Position numbers and translations under genes: made by a program
Source of the DNA: Varroa destructor
Lineage: Eukaryota > Arthropoda > Arachnida > Mesostigmata > Varroidae
DNA length: 64,000 nucleotides
NCBI RefSeq assembly: GCF_002443255.2
Contig: NW_019211454.1
Coordinates: 60,908,894-60,972,893 of the forward strand
Reading direction: 5' to 3'
Notes under the pieces: generated by a model
Told to the model about the DNA's origin: nothing
Databases searched by the model: none
What the model saw: only the letters and a program-made list of their open reading frames with translations
In this document: positions 12,701 to 26,700 of the stretch, piece after piece
Numbering within the stretch: position 1 is the stretch's first letter
Layout of the letters: the number at the start of each line of letters is the position of its first letter

Positions 12701-14165
12701 GAAAAATCTAGGGCCGTCATAGCGCATCAAATTCGATGACGATGACACGTCTTTCATTATTTCAAGGTAACTGCACATACGCGACGCGTCAATAAGTAAA
12801 AGAAAAAACCATTCCAATCAGAAAACAACGAGTTACGGACGAAAGAAAAACTCTGATACTAACACACACAAACCTTTCTTAGAATGGTGTTAAATGACTC
12901 GCTTTTCATTGGTAAATAACAAAATATATCTCATAGATCAATATCTAAACAAACTGAATTCTAGAAGAATGAAGAAATTCACTTACTTAATGCAGATAGA
13001 TACGGACGCCTATGGATAGACAGAATAAGTTGAGCGCAGAAATGGAACACATCACTTTTCAAAGTCAAACACCGTAACTGCAGCCTCCTCCAGAAGCTAC
13101 CAGGCTGCCCCGAAGCCGTCAGTTCAAGCCCCCATTCCCCCTTCCCTATGAGACAGAACCTTAGTGATGGACGGTGGCAATCTTACTGCTGCGGCCATCG
13201 TCTGTGGGAAACTCTCTGATCATCTCATTTTCGGTGACCGTCTTAATGTGAGATGCCTCAGAGCGACTGCGGCGCTTGATAATAGCCACTAGCGGCCACA
13301 TGCTGTAGGTCGCCTTGTCATGCCATCAACAATGGGGCATTACTCGCGAGAGTTTGTCAGGGATTTTACCTTTAACCAGCGTGTGGTATCTGGGATTAGT
13401 CGACACGCTACACGATTTGGCTGTAACGCAGAAGTGGCCTTGTGACTTGGGGCGACAGTAGACGTATCCGTTATAACGGTAAATATCCCGTAGCGATATT
13501 GGTAGTATCAATAATAGTCATCGCCCGGACTCCGGTTGCATGACTGCGCTCACCTCTGCTGTAGCGTTGATGTACATAGATTTCTGATACGTATGCGGTA
13601 CAAGGTAGCCAACCAGCTGCCGGTAGAATCGTTTACTTTAGCCTTAGCTTAAACACAGTGATAATAACGGCTGTTATTACTCATGACAGCAGCCGTAGTT
13701 TTAGTTATGATAATCACCATTTGAAAGCATTCGAAACACATGAATTGGTTCCCACGCCCGCGATCGCGCGCGTCACTTCTGCGCCAGTAGACGACGGTCG
13801 TCTGCTTACGTTCGATGATACAGTGGCTTCGAGAAGAGCGATCAGGAGAAATCGTCAGAGTACGATCATAGCCAAGGCGTTATATTTAACGCGTGGTTGC
13901 TCTCCGCCGACGGCTCTATAGGAGTATTAGTGGAGGTTTCAGATTTGCATTTACATTACAGGCTCATCCCCGCCATGTGCATCGTACCTAACACTGCTTT
14001 TCAAATCTATATAATTGGCTGCTAGTGAGCCTAGAAATTTTACATGATCATGATGCCTCGACTGGTTCCACTGGCTGTGGCCGACGCTTCCATCGATTTT
14101 AACTTGGGCTACGAAAATTTAACCTGGCTGATCCTGGAACAAATATGTAGTACATTTTTCTCGTC
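9784..14165. other. non-coding stretch with two GC-richer patches
   Basis: About 10440-10930 and 13060-13920 are richer in G+C and CpG than their surroundings and carry longer open frames (for example plus 10509-10832, minus 10873-10613, plus 13658-13921). None has a recognisable domain. The Leu run in the minus frame at 10.7 kb comes from a CAG-type repeat. These patches may be old transposon or exon remnants. Confidence 0.45.
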
Positions 14166-14217
14166 TAGAGGGGGCGTGTGAATGTGCTTATCCCTGTATC
14201 GGCACACGCCCCCTCTA
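14166..14217. repeat. GC-rich perfect inverted repeat, 15-bp stem
   Basis: TAGAGGGGGCGTGTG (14166-14180) and its exact complement CACACGCCCCCTCTA (14203-14217) flank a 22-base loop. The stem is far more GC-rich than the surrounding DNA. It could be a fold-back element, or the termini of a very short deleted element. Confidence 0.9.
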
Positions 14218-17200
14218 ACGTGCAATCTCGTCACATTATTATCCCTAAGCGATATCAGAGGGGAGTACCATTCAAGCAGTGGCCGGTACGAGTGGATGCT
14301 TATCTTCGAAATCGTAAATGCGCAAATCTTTCCATATTGGTTGGGCATCCTCTTCAGCTTAGTTTTTTTTAATCTGTGATAGACAACATTTTTTTACAGG
14401 GCTGCCGAAAAAACTCCGTGCACTACCTTCACTCGCCTCTGTGCTTCCAATATGAAATGGTTATGAATTCATGTAGCCGATAACAACGTAATAAGGACTG
14501 TGTTTTTTCCGTTGTCGACTGTTGATAGACTGACATGCCTACTAAGAGGCCCACAGAACGTTCTGTCCTGCTCTGACGTGAACAGATAATTTTGCATATT
14601 TCGAAGTACAGAGAAGTGAATTAGAACTCACGCGGTAAAATGGGTTAGAGGGCCCGTCTTGTCTCAGATTAGTATCTGCATAAACCGGCATTTGGTTGAA
14701 ATCAGTATGATTCGCAGACTGAAATGACAACGCTAAATTAGGCCAACGCATGACACACAGTCTAGTATAAAAATAACTTTATGTGTTATGAATAACTTAG
14801 CCTACATTCTGGTAAACTTATTGATGTCCACACATCTTCACCCCGCTCTCAATAATCTTCTACAATATATATAACTATCTAAAATATGTAATATAATAAC
14901 AATACTAGTATATCATAGATTATATAACCTAGATTACTGCATCAGATACAATAATGTCATCGGATATTCAGTACACAACGCTGCCATAGAGAAAGATAGC
15001 CTATTTCTTTTTTCTTATCTTAAAGGCCTTTGATTGAAAGTAAATAGATTTTGAAAATGTATTCCAGAATTGCCTGTGATTAGTTTATCAGCGGTAGTCG
15101 AAAATTGCAGCTCCAGGTTTAGAACATTTATATGAGTCGTATCCCACATTTGACTTTACCTCTCAAGCAATAGATTAGAAATACCAGTTGAACCATCAAC
15201 TTACGCGGCACTTACCAATGCACCGTTTGGCATTGATATTGATAGTACAAAACTAAGCCGTCGTTATTACAATTATAGCAATATTAGAGAAGCATTCTGC
15301 TATACCTACTTTAATGGAGAAAATCGGCAAGTGGTCCTTGTATTCTAAATGGCCCATTTCGAAATTGTGACTTGCACTGTACCGAACAATTAAAAAACAA
15401 CTTGGAGGGTTTGCATATTTTATACAGGCGTCTGTGATCTACTCACTGAAAAGTTACACAGAACTATTAAAGATATTTATATGTAAAGTTGAATTCAATC
15501 ATTACTAAGAAATTTCAAGGTTGTAGCATACTTAAACGACTTGGAAGAAATCATTCAGGGCCGCGATTTTTTGTTTCATAGTATTATTTTATGTTACTCC
15601 TCTGGTGACATACGCATTCACACGCATCCAAGAAATTTGTGCTCGTCTCAAATGCTAACGTAACTATTATGGACGTTTACAACATTTAGGGACAAAAGAA
15701 CAAAAACAAAAACGTTCTTCGTGCCTGTCGTTGTTAACAGTGTCCAGATTATTTGCCCGTGTGCCTGGTTAAGTTTTTTGAATGTAGCTTGCTACAATTG
15801 CGACAGCTCTCTCTCTCTCTCTCTCTTGCTTCAAAACTTCTTAACTTCTTACGAATACTATTTCTGTGTTAGGTAATTGTTTTTCTACCTGTAAAACATA
15901 CGTTGGACAAATGAAAACATATAGGTGACCAGAAGTGACGCTTCGCACCGCGTTCCAGCCGACGTTTTTGATCAGCGCTTTCGAGGGTTCGGCGACCGTT
16001 ATAATGCTTGGCTGTGTTGAAGTTCGCACTCGGAAAAGGTTTTATCGGACGTTTTCTACTTAAGGTATTATATATCCATACGCATGTTATGGAAAAGTGT
16101 TTTCTATAGCACGACAGTTTCAATCAAATTTTATTGTGAATTTATCGGTATCCGCGACACTAATCGCGTTACCTCAGTATATCTAGGGATACCAGCTATC
16201 CATAAGTGGTGATAACCTATATAGAAATGTTGTCCAGTTTTTCTTGCTTTAAAGTTGAAACGATAGAGATGATGAGACAGTCAAACGTCGAGAGCTGCCT
16301 TCAACATATATGCTGCTAGCACAAATCTTCTCAAAACGACAAATGGTCACCGTTTGGCGATATTCCTATACAGAAGAAACCGATTTCGGTCATAAGCTAC
16401 AAAGACATCCAAGTATCTAACTAACCCCGATATTAATCCGCCCCTTTAATACAGTAAACTTAGAAAACTCATCATGAGCTTAACTGAAGCATATCTTCTC
16501 ATTAATCTGTTGACAGCAGTTATCAATGATAAGATTATTTCCGACAGATTTATTCCGACTCTTGATGTACTGTGATCGTATTGCAAACAGCAGTCATGAA
16601 GGACCAACAAAAACAACGTCAACGACGATAACGATAAAGAAACCTAAAACTGTTGATACTTCCGGCAGTCTGTGATCGGCGACTGGCCTGTCGCTCGGAA
16701 CGTTGTATCCATCTTTTGATGGCGTCTGATTTAGAGGCGGCGGAGCTAAACGATGCGCGAAACTTCAACGTGCCATGTAACTGCTCTGATCGACCGATAC
16801 ACTACTACGCAGTGCTTACCCATCATTCATCAACGCTGTCGTAACTGACTTTGGCTGGCCTCGATACGACACGAAGTAGCAGACGTTAGTCATAAATACC
16901 ACCGGTTCAGTGATCCACCTCGTCTGAAGTCAACAGAAAAGGAAAGTACCCACATGAACTGGGATCGATCAGAATCCGTGTATTTCATTTAGCATCCTTC
17001 AGGAGTCGTATTTATGAAAAGCACTGGTGTTTTGGAGAAAAAATATCCCCAGTTGCACACTATGTGTAGCTTAGATGTCGTGAAAACATCGATATAACTT
17101 ATTATTATAATGATTGGCCATCTTAATGACCCAACTGTGTTAACAACTTACATGAAGTACAAAATACGTACACTTCATTTTTCATCACATAAAGTGTAAT

Positions 17201-18755
17201 TGTTTTGGCGGTTAGTTGGTACACGATACTGATCTCCGACGTGATCCTATCGTCGTATGATATCGGATCAAGCCGACATGTCAATAAATTATAGAACTCT
17301 AAGTAAATCATTACGAAGAGACAAAAACTGTTATATTTATGGGACTTCCTTATTTCGCTACGTTGTTAAACGGCAGTCTTTGGTTTGTAGCGGTTCTAAG
17401 AAGGCATCGTCTGCACATCTATAAGCAGTAATCGAACATCCAGGCAGATAACAATAAAGATGTCGACGTATCGCAGCAAAAGTTGCCAGACATCGTCACA
17501 CTAAGGGTATGCTTAACATTCTATTGGTTGATGTAGGAGGTCAAGTTGGAAAAAGGCCACGTCTAGCAGGATTCTTCGCCCTGACCTTTGTTCAGCATTG
17601 CAAGCCTGAAATTAAGAAGCGCAGTTCTACAATGCCCTAGGGCACAGATATTTTTTAACCGTTGAACGAACCCGACAGCCATAGATCGCTTCACAGCGTT
17701 TAAAACGATACTGTCGACGAATCGCTTCACCTACCATTGAAAGGAACCAACTGCAGCTGAATATCGGCAAAAGAAAACCGTAACTTCTGTCAATTTTCTT
17801 TTTCTCCACTTTCGTACTTTCTCTTAGAAACTGATTAGCTTACGTGAGCCCGTAAGAAAGCTTTTACGACCGGCGAGTCCGCCGTCGAAATATAATGCCA
17901 TTAATATTTGTACTTAGAACCGACTAATTTTGATTACGTAGCATAGCTCGTATAATAAGTTTCAGACACGTCTGATCGATCAGAGAAGCGTCGGAAACAC
18001 GTATGACAACAGATTCTTATTCGATAGATGAAATATTAAGGTAGTAGGTCACCCAAGTTTTTAGCCAAAGGCTTGTGACGTAACAGGCCATACAGTAAGA
18101 GTCAACAAAGTCAAATTCTATTTACTGTTTTTGCTATTGTCCATGAGATTTATCATATTCTTTCAATTGATTTTTCTAGTCTAATGCGGTCTAAAATAAT
18201 ATATAAAAATAAAATAAAATTTTCAACTGAGACCATATAATGGTCGTGTGTTATTTTTTGATACTTCGCTTTTACTGTTGATAGCAAAAAATACACTAAT
18301 TTTTTGCGCCACGTTGAAAGCTGTATTGTTATCTATTACTTTCTCTTAATAGGCATCCGAATACCGTACCAGCTATTTTCCAATGTGCAACCGACTCCCA
18401 CCCTGTCTCAACATTAACATTTATGTTTATGTAAAAACCTGATTAGCCCGCTACCTATTTCGTTGGGTGGGTACTTCGATACTTTCTTTTTCGCTATTTG
18501 CTATGTAACTAATGTTTGACTGCAAAATGTCAAAAGTAGCCATCGTTGTCGCTCGAAAATAACGCACTAAAAACGGTCCATTATAACAGTCAGTTGTTTT
18601 CTAGCGAGACTTACAACCATCACCGTCACACCCGGGCCGATGAACAATGAAATCTATCATAGCCAATAGGAGGGGCAAACAATTTTCATTCATATACTTG
18701 TTTCGCACAAAATGTATCGAATGTAAGTTTCCTTGGATATAGCAATGTTTTAATC
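14218..18755. other. non-coding stretch, no gene recognised
   Basis: Short frames only. A (CT)n run lies at 15807-15826. The region near 14.85-14.95 kb is very A+T-rich. No RNA gene or element end is visible. Confidence 0.55.
15807..15826. repeat. (CT)n microsatellite
   Basis: Ten uninterrupted CT units. Confidence 0.9.
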
Positions 18756-18760
18756 GTTTT

Positions 18761-18946
18761 CTAAGCAATCGTAACCAGGCGGTCCGAAGAAGGCGGATCT
18801 TCAGCGATCGGGTCATTCTGCTGTCTCCAGACAGCCAATAATAGCTGCTCTTGTCGGCGGTAGCCATACTTCTTCGACGACCACTTCGCCCTGCGCCAAC
18901 GTTTTTGTGCCTCTATTTTTGCCACTGTTTTTGCGCTTGCCGACAT
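18761..18946 (-). CDS. possible small ORF, basic N-terminus, unknown
   Basis: A 61-codon frame on the minus strand starts at an ATG preceded by AGG (acceptable context) and reads MSASAKTVAKIEAQKRWRRA at its start, followed by more Lys/Arg and a Gln-rich segment, then a Pro/Ser-containing end. A second minus-strand frame (18867-18601) overlaps it in another phase. The ordered basic-then-polar composition resembles protein, but no family is recognised and no splice partners were found. Chance is a real alternative. Confidence 0.2.
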   Translation of the reverse strand: MSASAKTVAKIEAQKRWRRAKWSSKKYGYRRQEQLLLAVWRQQNDPIAEDPPSSDRLVTIA

Positions 18947-18995
18947 CCTAAGCTTGTCTATCGTTATGTTATTATTGATTACAGCTTATTTTCTC

Positions 18996-19020
18996 TAGGT
19001 AGGTAGGTAGGTAGGTAGGC
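18996..19020. repeat. (TAGG)n microsatellite
   Basis: About six TAGG units ending in GCAGG. It resembles the arthropod telomere unit TTAGG but lacks one T per unit and is short and internal, so it is an ordinary tetranucleotide repeat. Confidence 0.85.
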
Positions 19021-21906
19021 AGGAGAGTAAATGCAGATAGCGGAGCTTACTAATGAGTAATTGGCCGTAAAATAAAAATCGGTAACTCGATAAAAATAAA
19101 CATATGGTCAATTGGTTATCAGCGCTTCCTGGTCGCTCGTCTACGTTCTTCCCCCCAGAGACATGTACACGTACACGTACGCACATACACGCACATATAA
19201 GAGGAAACTGATCTAATTTAAACTTTAATCACTGAACGTGCGAGTTTCATAATGCTTAGCCGAAGTGTTCATTCAGCTCGCTAAAACGCTACTCAGCGTT
19301 TGTTTCTTATTGCGCCGTGACACTGGGCTGATTTGACAAAAAAAACAGAGACCGGTCTAGTCGCCGTAGTCACTTGCTGGGGTGTATACTCCAGATAAAA
19401 ACGAATAAAATATAACACTAAAGTTTAAATCGATTGATTGTTGGGGTTTCGTGCAACCGCAACATCAATCGGAAACAAACGCGTCACACGTTTGTAAAAA
19501 TTCTATCCTTATTCATTATCTTGAATCATGTTCATGTCTAGTTGAACGCTGATATTCAGCAGTGTTGAAACACTGCGAGTAGGTTTTACAAAGGTCGAAG
19601 AACAGGCGTTATTTGAGGCGTGCGTGTATGAAATTTCTACAAATGAATATTGATGAGAAACAAATTGGTCACGTAGTTTGATCGATGAGACCTGTAATGC
19701 TGACTAGTATATATATGTTATCATTAACGAAACATATAAAAGCTGTCAGAAAAATAGATAGTTTGAGCCTACAGTAAATCTCTGTAAATCACTAATTTAT
19801 GGGGAAAAAAACTGGTGTTTACTGGGTATTCAGGTCGTATTCAAGATCAAGTCCCGCCACTTTTTTAAATTAGGCTAGCTTGAAAAGTAGCAGACCATGA
19901 TGATGAAATTAATTTTTTGGGATAAGTTAATGCAACAATACGCACATTGTTTAGGGGTTTCATCAGCTCCTTTATGTTATTTTATGAATTAACTCAACGG
20001 TAATGAAAAGCATCGAAAATCTGTATATCTCTTCTTGGAAGATAGACTCCAGTGACACGAGGTACGGTGACGCTGCGGTCTATACATCGATTTGTTTGGC
20101 TTGCCTTAACTGCTTATATGACCTCCATTGAAAGTAGGGGAGAGGGGGGTCTTGTTATTCTCAACAGATAATATAACGAATTTCCGTTTATTCTTAGTCG
20201 TTTTCTCAAGTTATCAATAATCAACTTCTCATTTTTACGCTAACCCAGCGGCAGGCATAATTTCTGACAAATAGAAACTTAGCTTGCAACTAGAGGACGT
20301 CTTGCTTGCGCCTGTTTTAAGTAGAATTACCTGATTCAGAATCAGCACAAAATTATAAATTTAGTTGAATCTGCTTTTCAATTATTGCATACTGTGCTAT
20401 TACACGAATTTGGAGTCTCAAAATTCGAGGCCATGGACATGATATACACTTCCATTTTTACCGGTAAACGTTAAGTAAATGGGACCATTTTAACATTTTA
20501 TCTCAAAACAACATCTTTGCCCTCTTTATATTCATGATAAGAATCAAAATATCTGCTAGATAGCTTGACGGTGTCCTTATACGATCCCTCAGCTTGTTTT
20601 TTTCACTGGCCTTCGTGGCTTCAGTTTTCCATATATTATTCATTTAGCCCCTTCCCAATACTCCAAGATACCGTACGATTCGTCACCGTAATTCGTAAAC
20701 AAAGATCGCTATTTAGCTGCCGTTCTTCATATATCCCTATATATCAGATATGATGAAGAGACCGGATTTCCTCGTTGGCTCTATTCCTGGCCAGGCCTTG
20801 CGTCAGCTTCCAAATGACATCTGCAATCAACAAATGAATGAACATTATAGTAATATGGGCATAATCAAACGTCCAGTACCAAAGTTGATTGCGTAACATC
20901 TCTGGCAGGCAAAGCATTACTAACACAGAGAGTTGGAGTTCGATAAGGTTGGCTGCATAAACGGCAACATCGCAGAGACAACGAACGGATAGGCGGATGG
21001 AAACATTTAGCTAGGTAACTAAAAACTCACCGCCACCAAAATCATTGGCAGACATGGCACGTTTTACGGAAAAGAAAGGCTATTAAGAGCCTCATAGCTA
21101 CAATAGCACTTCAACTCTGTAATAGTCAGAGAGGTAGGCGGACGTTGGCGCTGAGGCGGTATGTGCTACAAAATAGTGGTGTTTGGGTCGTGATGACATT
21201 TTGGGATTCATGATGAGTTCTAGTATTCGTATCGTCTCATGGCAGATATTGTCTACTTGGAGCTGCATGCTGGCAGTTTGACCTGGCTGCCAGCAGCCCG
21301 TGGCTGGTACTCGCATAAATCTTTTCATCGATAAAGAAAGATAGACAAAAACATTCCGTATAGGTATATGGCATTGGATTACCTGTTTCATATTGATGCA
21401 GCCTTAACATTGATATGGGAAGGCTTGGCAAATGATAAAGTCAGCATTCGTCACGGATGATAGATTGGTGAACTCTCGGCTTAGCGCAGAATAATAATGA
21501 GAAAAAATTATACTTGATGACGTGTCGGAGAGAGGTGGGTGAATCATGACAATGAACAATGGTGCTTTCTTCAACGCCATTTGAGAGAACTTCCCAGACC
21601 ATATATATTCCAGCCGTAGGTTGTTCCCATTAATCTTTCAAATGACGCCAGGGAATTTTAACCTACTGTTGCGTTGCTTCAACACAAGCTAGGTAAAAGT
21701 ACTTCATGAAAAAAAAACCTTCACGAGCGATTTTCTGCGTTCTGCGCGTCTTCTGGGCAAACATGACGCTTTATTAGGAAATCTGGTAGATCTGTTTTAT
21801 AACGTGAGGTTTCACAATATTGACAATTTTACATAACAGCTGTATGGACAACTTCTGAAGAGAAATTCAGACTCAGACTCCACAATGCACATGTCTGTCG
21901 CCTTTG

Positions 21907-21925
21907 AAAAAAAAAAAAAAAAAAA
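21907..21925 (+). repeat. poly-A run
   Basis: Nineteen consecutive A. It could be the tail of a degraded retroposon, but no body can be recognised upstream. Confidence 0.8.
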
Positions 21926-23732
21926 TCTCTTTTTTCACCCACCATCGGTTCGATTGCAATATTTATATGTTTATGTATATATTTATGTGTGTGTGAATCA
22001 ATCCAGGTAGCTATAGATACTCCAATTGATTATAATAGGTTATTTAGACAATAATTAGTAGTTACGGTATCCGTAATACAACATCCAACTTCTGCCATTC
22101 GATAGGGTGGAGGATCAGGGCACCAGGACAGCAGGAATAAAGATTAGGCGTGTCGTTACTTACCAGTGAGGTGAGTCGTAAAAGTTTGTATTTTTTCCTC
22201 CTGCTTTTACCGTCGTTCTGCCAGATATTTTCGAATTTAATGGGAGCTAGAATCGTTCACGTTAAATGATTGTTGCTAGGCACAATTTAATGAATTTGGT
22301 GATTTTATTGCTTGTCGTATTGCTAATGATCGTGTTGTAGTAGTTTGAATCGATAAGTCATGAAAATGACATTAACTCAATACGCAAGATACGTATACGG
22401 CGTTGTAACTTATTGTGTTTGTCCTTTGAAGAGCCGGCTTTTTGACATCAAATGGGACGACAGTCCTAACTGTAGCTACCGTTGTAGCGATAGCCCAATA
22501 AAACACTTTTGAGTATCCATCATAACAACATTGCCAAGATCATAAAATTTGGCCTAACTTTTCGTTTGCCAATTGCTGACCTCGAATAGAAGTTCGGCTT
22601 TCCGCGGACAATATATTTCTTCTGCACAAACAAATAGCTGAGAACCGTTTACGAAAACAGAAGCCCAGCTACAGACCCAACGTAAATACTGCAATTCATA
22701 GTGGTCACCTAGTGCTTTGTCCAAACAGGCACTCGAATAGTCAATATGGTTCAATTGAACCCGCTGGAATCAATGGGTATGGCCACTGATATCAATGTCT
22801 CTTTTCTGGGATTTTGTTTCAGTACCATTGCGTTCAATACGGTACGCGTAGCTGATAGTGTGGGTACATTTTGTGAATATCTGTGTGATAGTTCATTTAA
22901 TGAACTCCTTTATGTTAGCTCAAGTGTCAGTTAACAACAGTGGCAGCAATAGAGAAAAGGCTAGCAATAATTTTTTTTTTTATTTACACCGAACTATTTA
23001 TAAATAGAATTTATAAATGTCATCGTATTAGGCAATTTATGCAAGCCATTAAAAAAAGTGTTGGGCAACTATAAAACTGCGTAGAGCAGCTAGTGTCATG
23101 TGCGCTTCTATAAAAATCTAGATTAATCTATTGAGGACTTGTTTTGTACCTTGTTCCCTTTCCGTTACAAATTGATTTTGAATTTTTCTGCATTTAATAA
23201 CGAAAATCACGATGTAGATCTACGGCGATTTCCAGATGAATGGCAGTTTGTTGACTGCTGTGCTTTAAAACACGCTTTTAGTATACTATCTCGGCTAATG
23301 CATTTTTCCGCGAAAGAAGAGAAGGAAAGATTGAATAGATACGCCTTTTCATGTTTAGCCTTTTCATGGGCTGATTGTACTCTTAAACCTAAAAATTAAA
23401 AAAAAAGTCTGCGCTGGTAAGTATGCTTGGGTTATCCTTTGACACTGTTTGCGATGCTGCAGTGAAAAAATGGTTTCTAACTATATGATTTAGTTTCAAT
23501 CGCATTATTACGCTTGTTTTGTTGTTATTTTCGTGTAGCTTTTGGTCAATGCAGAATTTTAGAGACCACCATAAGGTTCTAGAAGGCTATCAGAATGAGG
23601 CCAATAAAAAATTTATTCAAAAAAAGATTTTGAATGGGGTCGTCAGCATGCGATTACCTGACCTGTTCGGTGATTAAACTACAAAAAAAAATCGTTCCAG
23701 GCGATAGACAAGCACTAACTGGATACTGTAGT

Positions 23733-23754
23733 AATTTCTACCGTAGTAGAAATT
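23733..23754. repeat. perfect hairpin, 9-bp stem, 4-nt loop
   Basis: AATTTCTAC (23733-23741), loop CGTA, exact complement GTAGAAATT (23746-23754). Confidence 0.8.
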
Positions 23755-26700
23755 TAGTAAATTGCTAATTACTGCTTTTCTAACCGATAGCGATAGCGTT
23801 CGCATCTAGAGAAGTTGTGGAGTGCACGATCAGGAAAATATAAGTGTTTGTTGGGCTTGTAGTACTTTGACCCGCGGAAGGTAACTACTGTTATTCGGCA
23901 AGCATTTACGACCCGTTCTTGTTGTAATGGGTTGCTATGACGATTTGCACCCTTCGGCAGAGCCTTCGCTTCAAAGACGTGTCCTACTTGAATAGTCAAC
24001 GGCCGCAGATGGCACACCTCATTGCTGTACCTTTCATATCTGGTTGATTGACGTAAAATTTATTTGACTGTAACTACAGTGTTTACTGTGATGTACGAGC
24101 AATTTTCGGCAATTCTAGCCAATGAAATTTGATAAAACATGGCAACATTTACATACAATCCTATGCTATAATTATAGCTCTTTGATGACCATACGGCCAA
24201 GTAGAGCTGTGGCAATAAAGTGCCAGCCGTGATGCTGTTTATCATTTGCAACTCCAAAGTTTGTCAAGTTTCAACTTAGACAAAATAAAAAAGTCTAAAA
24301 CAATTGACGTTCCTAAGAAGTATTTGCTGACTTTCTCCCCAAAAGAACAACACCTCCGTTCCATTCCATCTGTATGTGGAAAGGCTATCTGAAATCCTGG
24401 AAGGCTACAGGACGCCGATCCTACCTAGCCTCTACGCTTAAGGGTTAGTTGCATCACATCCATAGCCGATAGCCAAAACAATGTAACTTGATTTAGCCTA
24501 ACCTAAAAGTTACTGTATCTCAATTAAGGACTCACAGATTTTTTTTCAGCTAAAGCCATATAACGCAATGAAACTGTGGACCAATTCCGCCGTATTAGTC
24601 GAATGACCGCTAGCTGAGGTAAGACACACGTGGTGGTTACCTGTATTCACAGAGCGTAACTTCATTTATTTCTTCACTGTTTTCTATATACTTATATAAA
24701 TTGAAGCTGCTAAAATTAAATTGGCATGGTGAACTTATTATTCAAATATAAGATACTTATAATAAAATTATTTTAAATAATGAATACGTGTGAATTAAAT
24801 TACGGACCATAAATACGAAGGCGCCATGGATAGTGCTTTACATTAGAGTCATGCACAACTACGATAATTAGACGGGCCTAGATACGATGAAATTAGCATT
24901 GGGCACCGGCATTAGAGACCACATTATTGTACTTCCGTTTCATTCATTCTCGAACAACATACAACTCTCGTGTATACGCCAGTACTTGAACCTCTCGCTG
25001 CGCAGCAGAACTTGATGGCGGACAAATCTTCGACCACTTGACGCGGCAACGCCAGTACGTAATTGTGAAGCATAATATTTCTTAGCCATAGCCGCAGCCC
25101 TCTCCTCGCTTAGCTTTGCTAAATAACTAATTTTGTCACATGATAATGGCGCATAGAATTTCACTAGAAGTAAAATTGTATGGGCTCATATGACCTGCCG
25201 CGCCCCCCTATATGAGCCAACGACAAAGTATCTTCGATAGATCCTTTCTCGAAGTAAATTAATTATAGTGCTCTCATATAAACCGCACAACAGAGGTCTT
25301 TGAAGAGCATACTAGTGTAATTTTTTCCCGTGCTGCCAATTGTTTGATAGTCGTAAGCAAATTTCAGCCCATGTGGTCCGACTTTACCTTATATAGTACC
25401 ATATTGTAACATAGTGTTATGAGGTAGTTAATTGATTTAAATGTTAGTCTGATGTAGCAATAAAAATCTAGTAGTACCTAACTACATTTACTCATATCTA
25501 ATCAACGTTTTTTTGCCTTTGAGCTGATGGTACTTCCTGGCTTACATAATACTTTCTGATGGTCATTTTTGTTTCATTTTGAATGTTTCATCTGTACAAG
25601 GTGCGATCACTTGGTTATCGTGAGTGATGGTTTTTTTCGATCGAGTTCTTTATATAAATTCTGGCAAAAACTTCTTTCGTTTACTCCATGTCGTGTAAAA
25701 AGCGTCATAGGCTATTTTGCAAATGTCATTATCCAGTATGAGGGGCGGTGACAAAATTTCTCGATCTAACGAGTGCTACCGGTTGCTGTTAAATACCTCT
25801 ATGGTTTTCCGCATTTTTCAAAAACGTCGCTTTTCACTTCCGTGCCTTTTTTCGTGTCTTGTTGACTCAAGCCCACATACCTTTAGCTCTAAATATCAAA
25901 TAGAAGTGATTTGCCAGCTGCAAAATATCACATAATAGTATATATTTAGTTGCTCGAAAGAGGAGTAGATCTTTGAGAGTTCTACGTTTAGCCGAGTGGA
26001 CGCGGGCAAATGTCTCAACTTTGAACGACGAAATTAAAAGCACACTTGAATAATTGGCTTTTCGGCGATACAAAACTCAAATATACGTTTCTCCCAATTT
26101 TTTTCCCTTGCACTTTAACCTACGTTTATAGAATTCGCTTTATGAATCATTTCGGAGTTATACATACTAAGATATCCTTCGTACATAGCTATACATGATA
26201 ATCATCGTTACCATTACTATTAGTATTACATGAATAAATTTAAAAGCTAAAGTTATTTGTTAGTTATTTTTTCAGCGCACAGAATCACGTATAACATGAT
26301 TCACCACTAGATACACTATTGTATGTGTTTTTTATAAAACACATAAATGTAGTATATAAGAATTGTTTGATCATATATTCATGTTAGCAGAATGGACATT
26401 TTACACTCCTTGTCTTTAGTAATTTTTTTTTTACATAAGTTAGCCATTTTCACCTTCCTGATCGCATCGTGCTTGCTGCGCTTTCGTTGTTGTTGTTACT
26501 GCTTTTCTTGTTGTGAGTACATCCGCGATCATTTGGATTTATACACACCTCCGCTACAATCTACATTTAGCAGAATAGATTTTCATTGGGTGACCTGAGA
26601 TACAAACTGTTAGAACAATTTGAAAATAAAATTAGCGACATACTGTATCCACAAATTCAAAAAATAGTCAATATAATCTGTCAACGGCCTACTGAGAAAT

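Noticed and set aside
16850..16885. Fourth, reverse-oriented SINE copy (GGCTGGC...CGACACGAA)
   Set aside because: The match is only about 20 bases with mismatches, and the flanks do not follow the family body.
18996..19020. Internal telomere repeat
   Set aside because: The unit is TAGG, not TTAGG, and there are only about six copies.
25569..25640. LIM-finger-like spacing (H..CF.C..C then L) in a short plus frame
   Set aside because: It matches only half a finger. A stop lies a few codons upstream with no AG acceptor between, and the downstream residues lack the second Cys pair.
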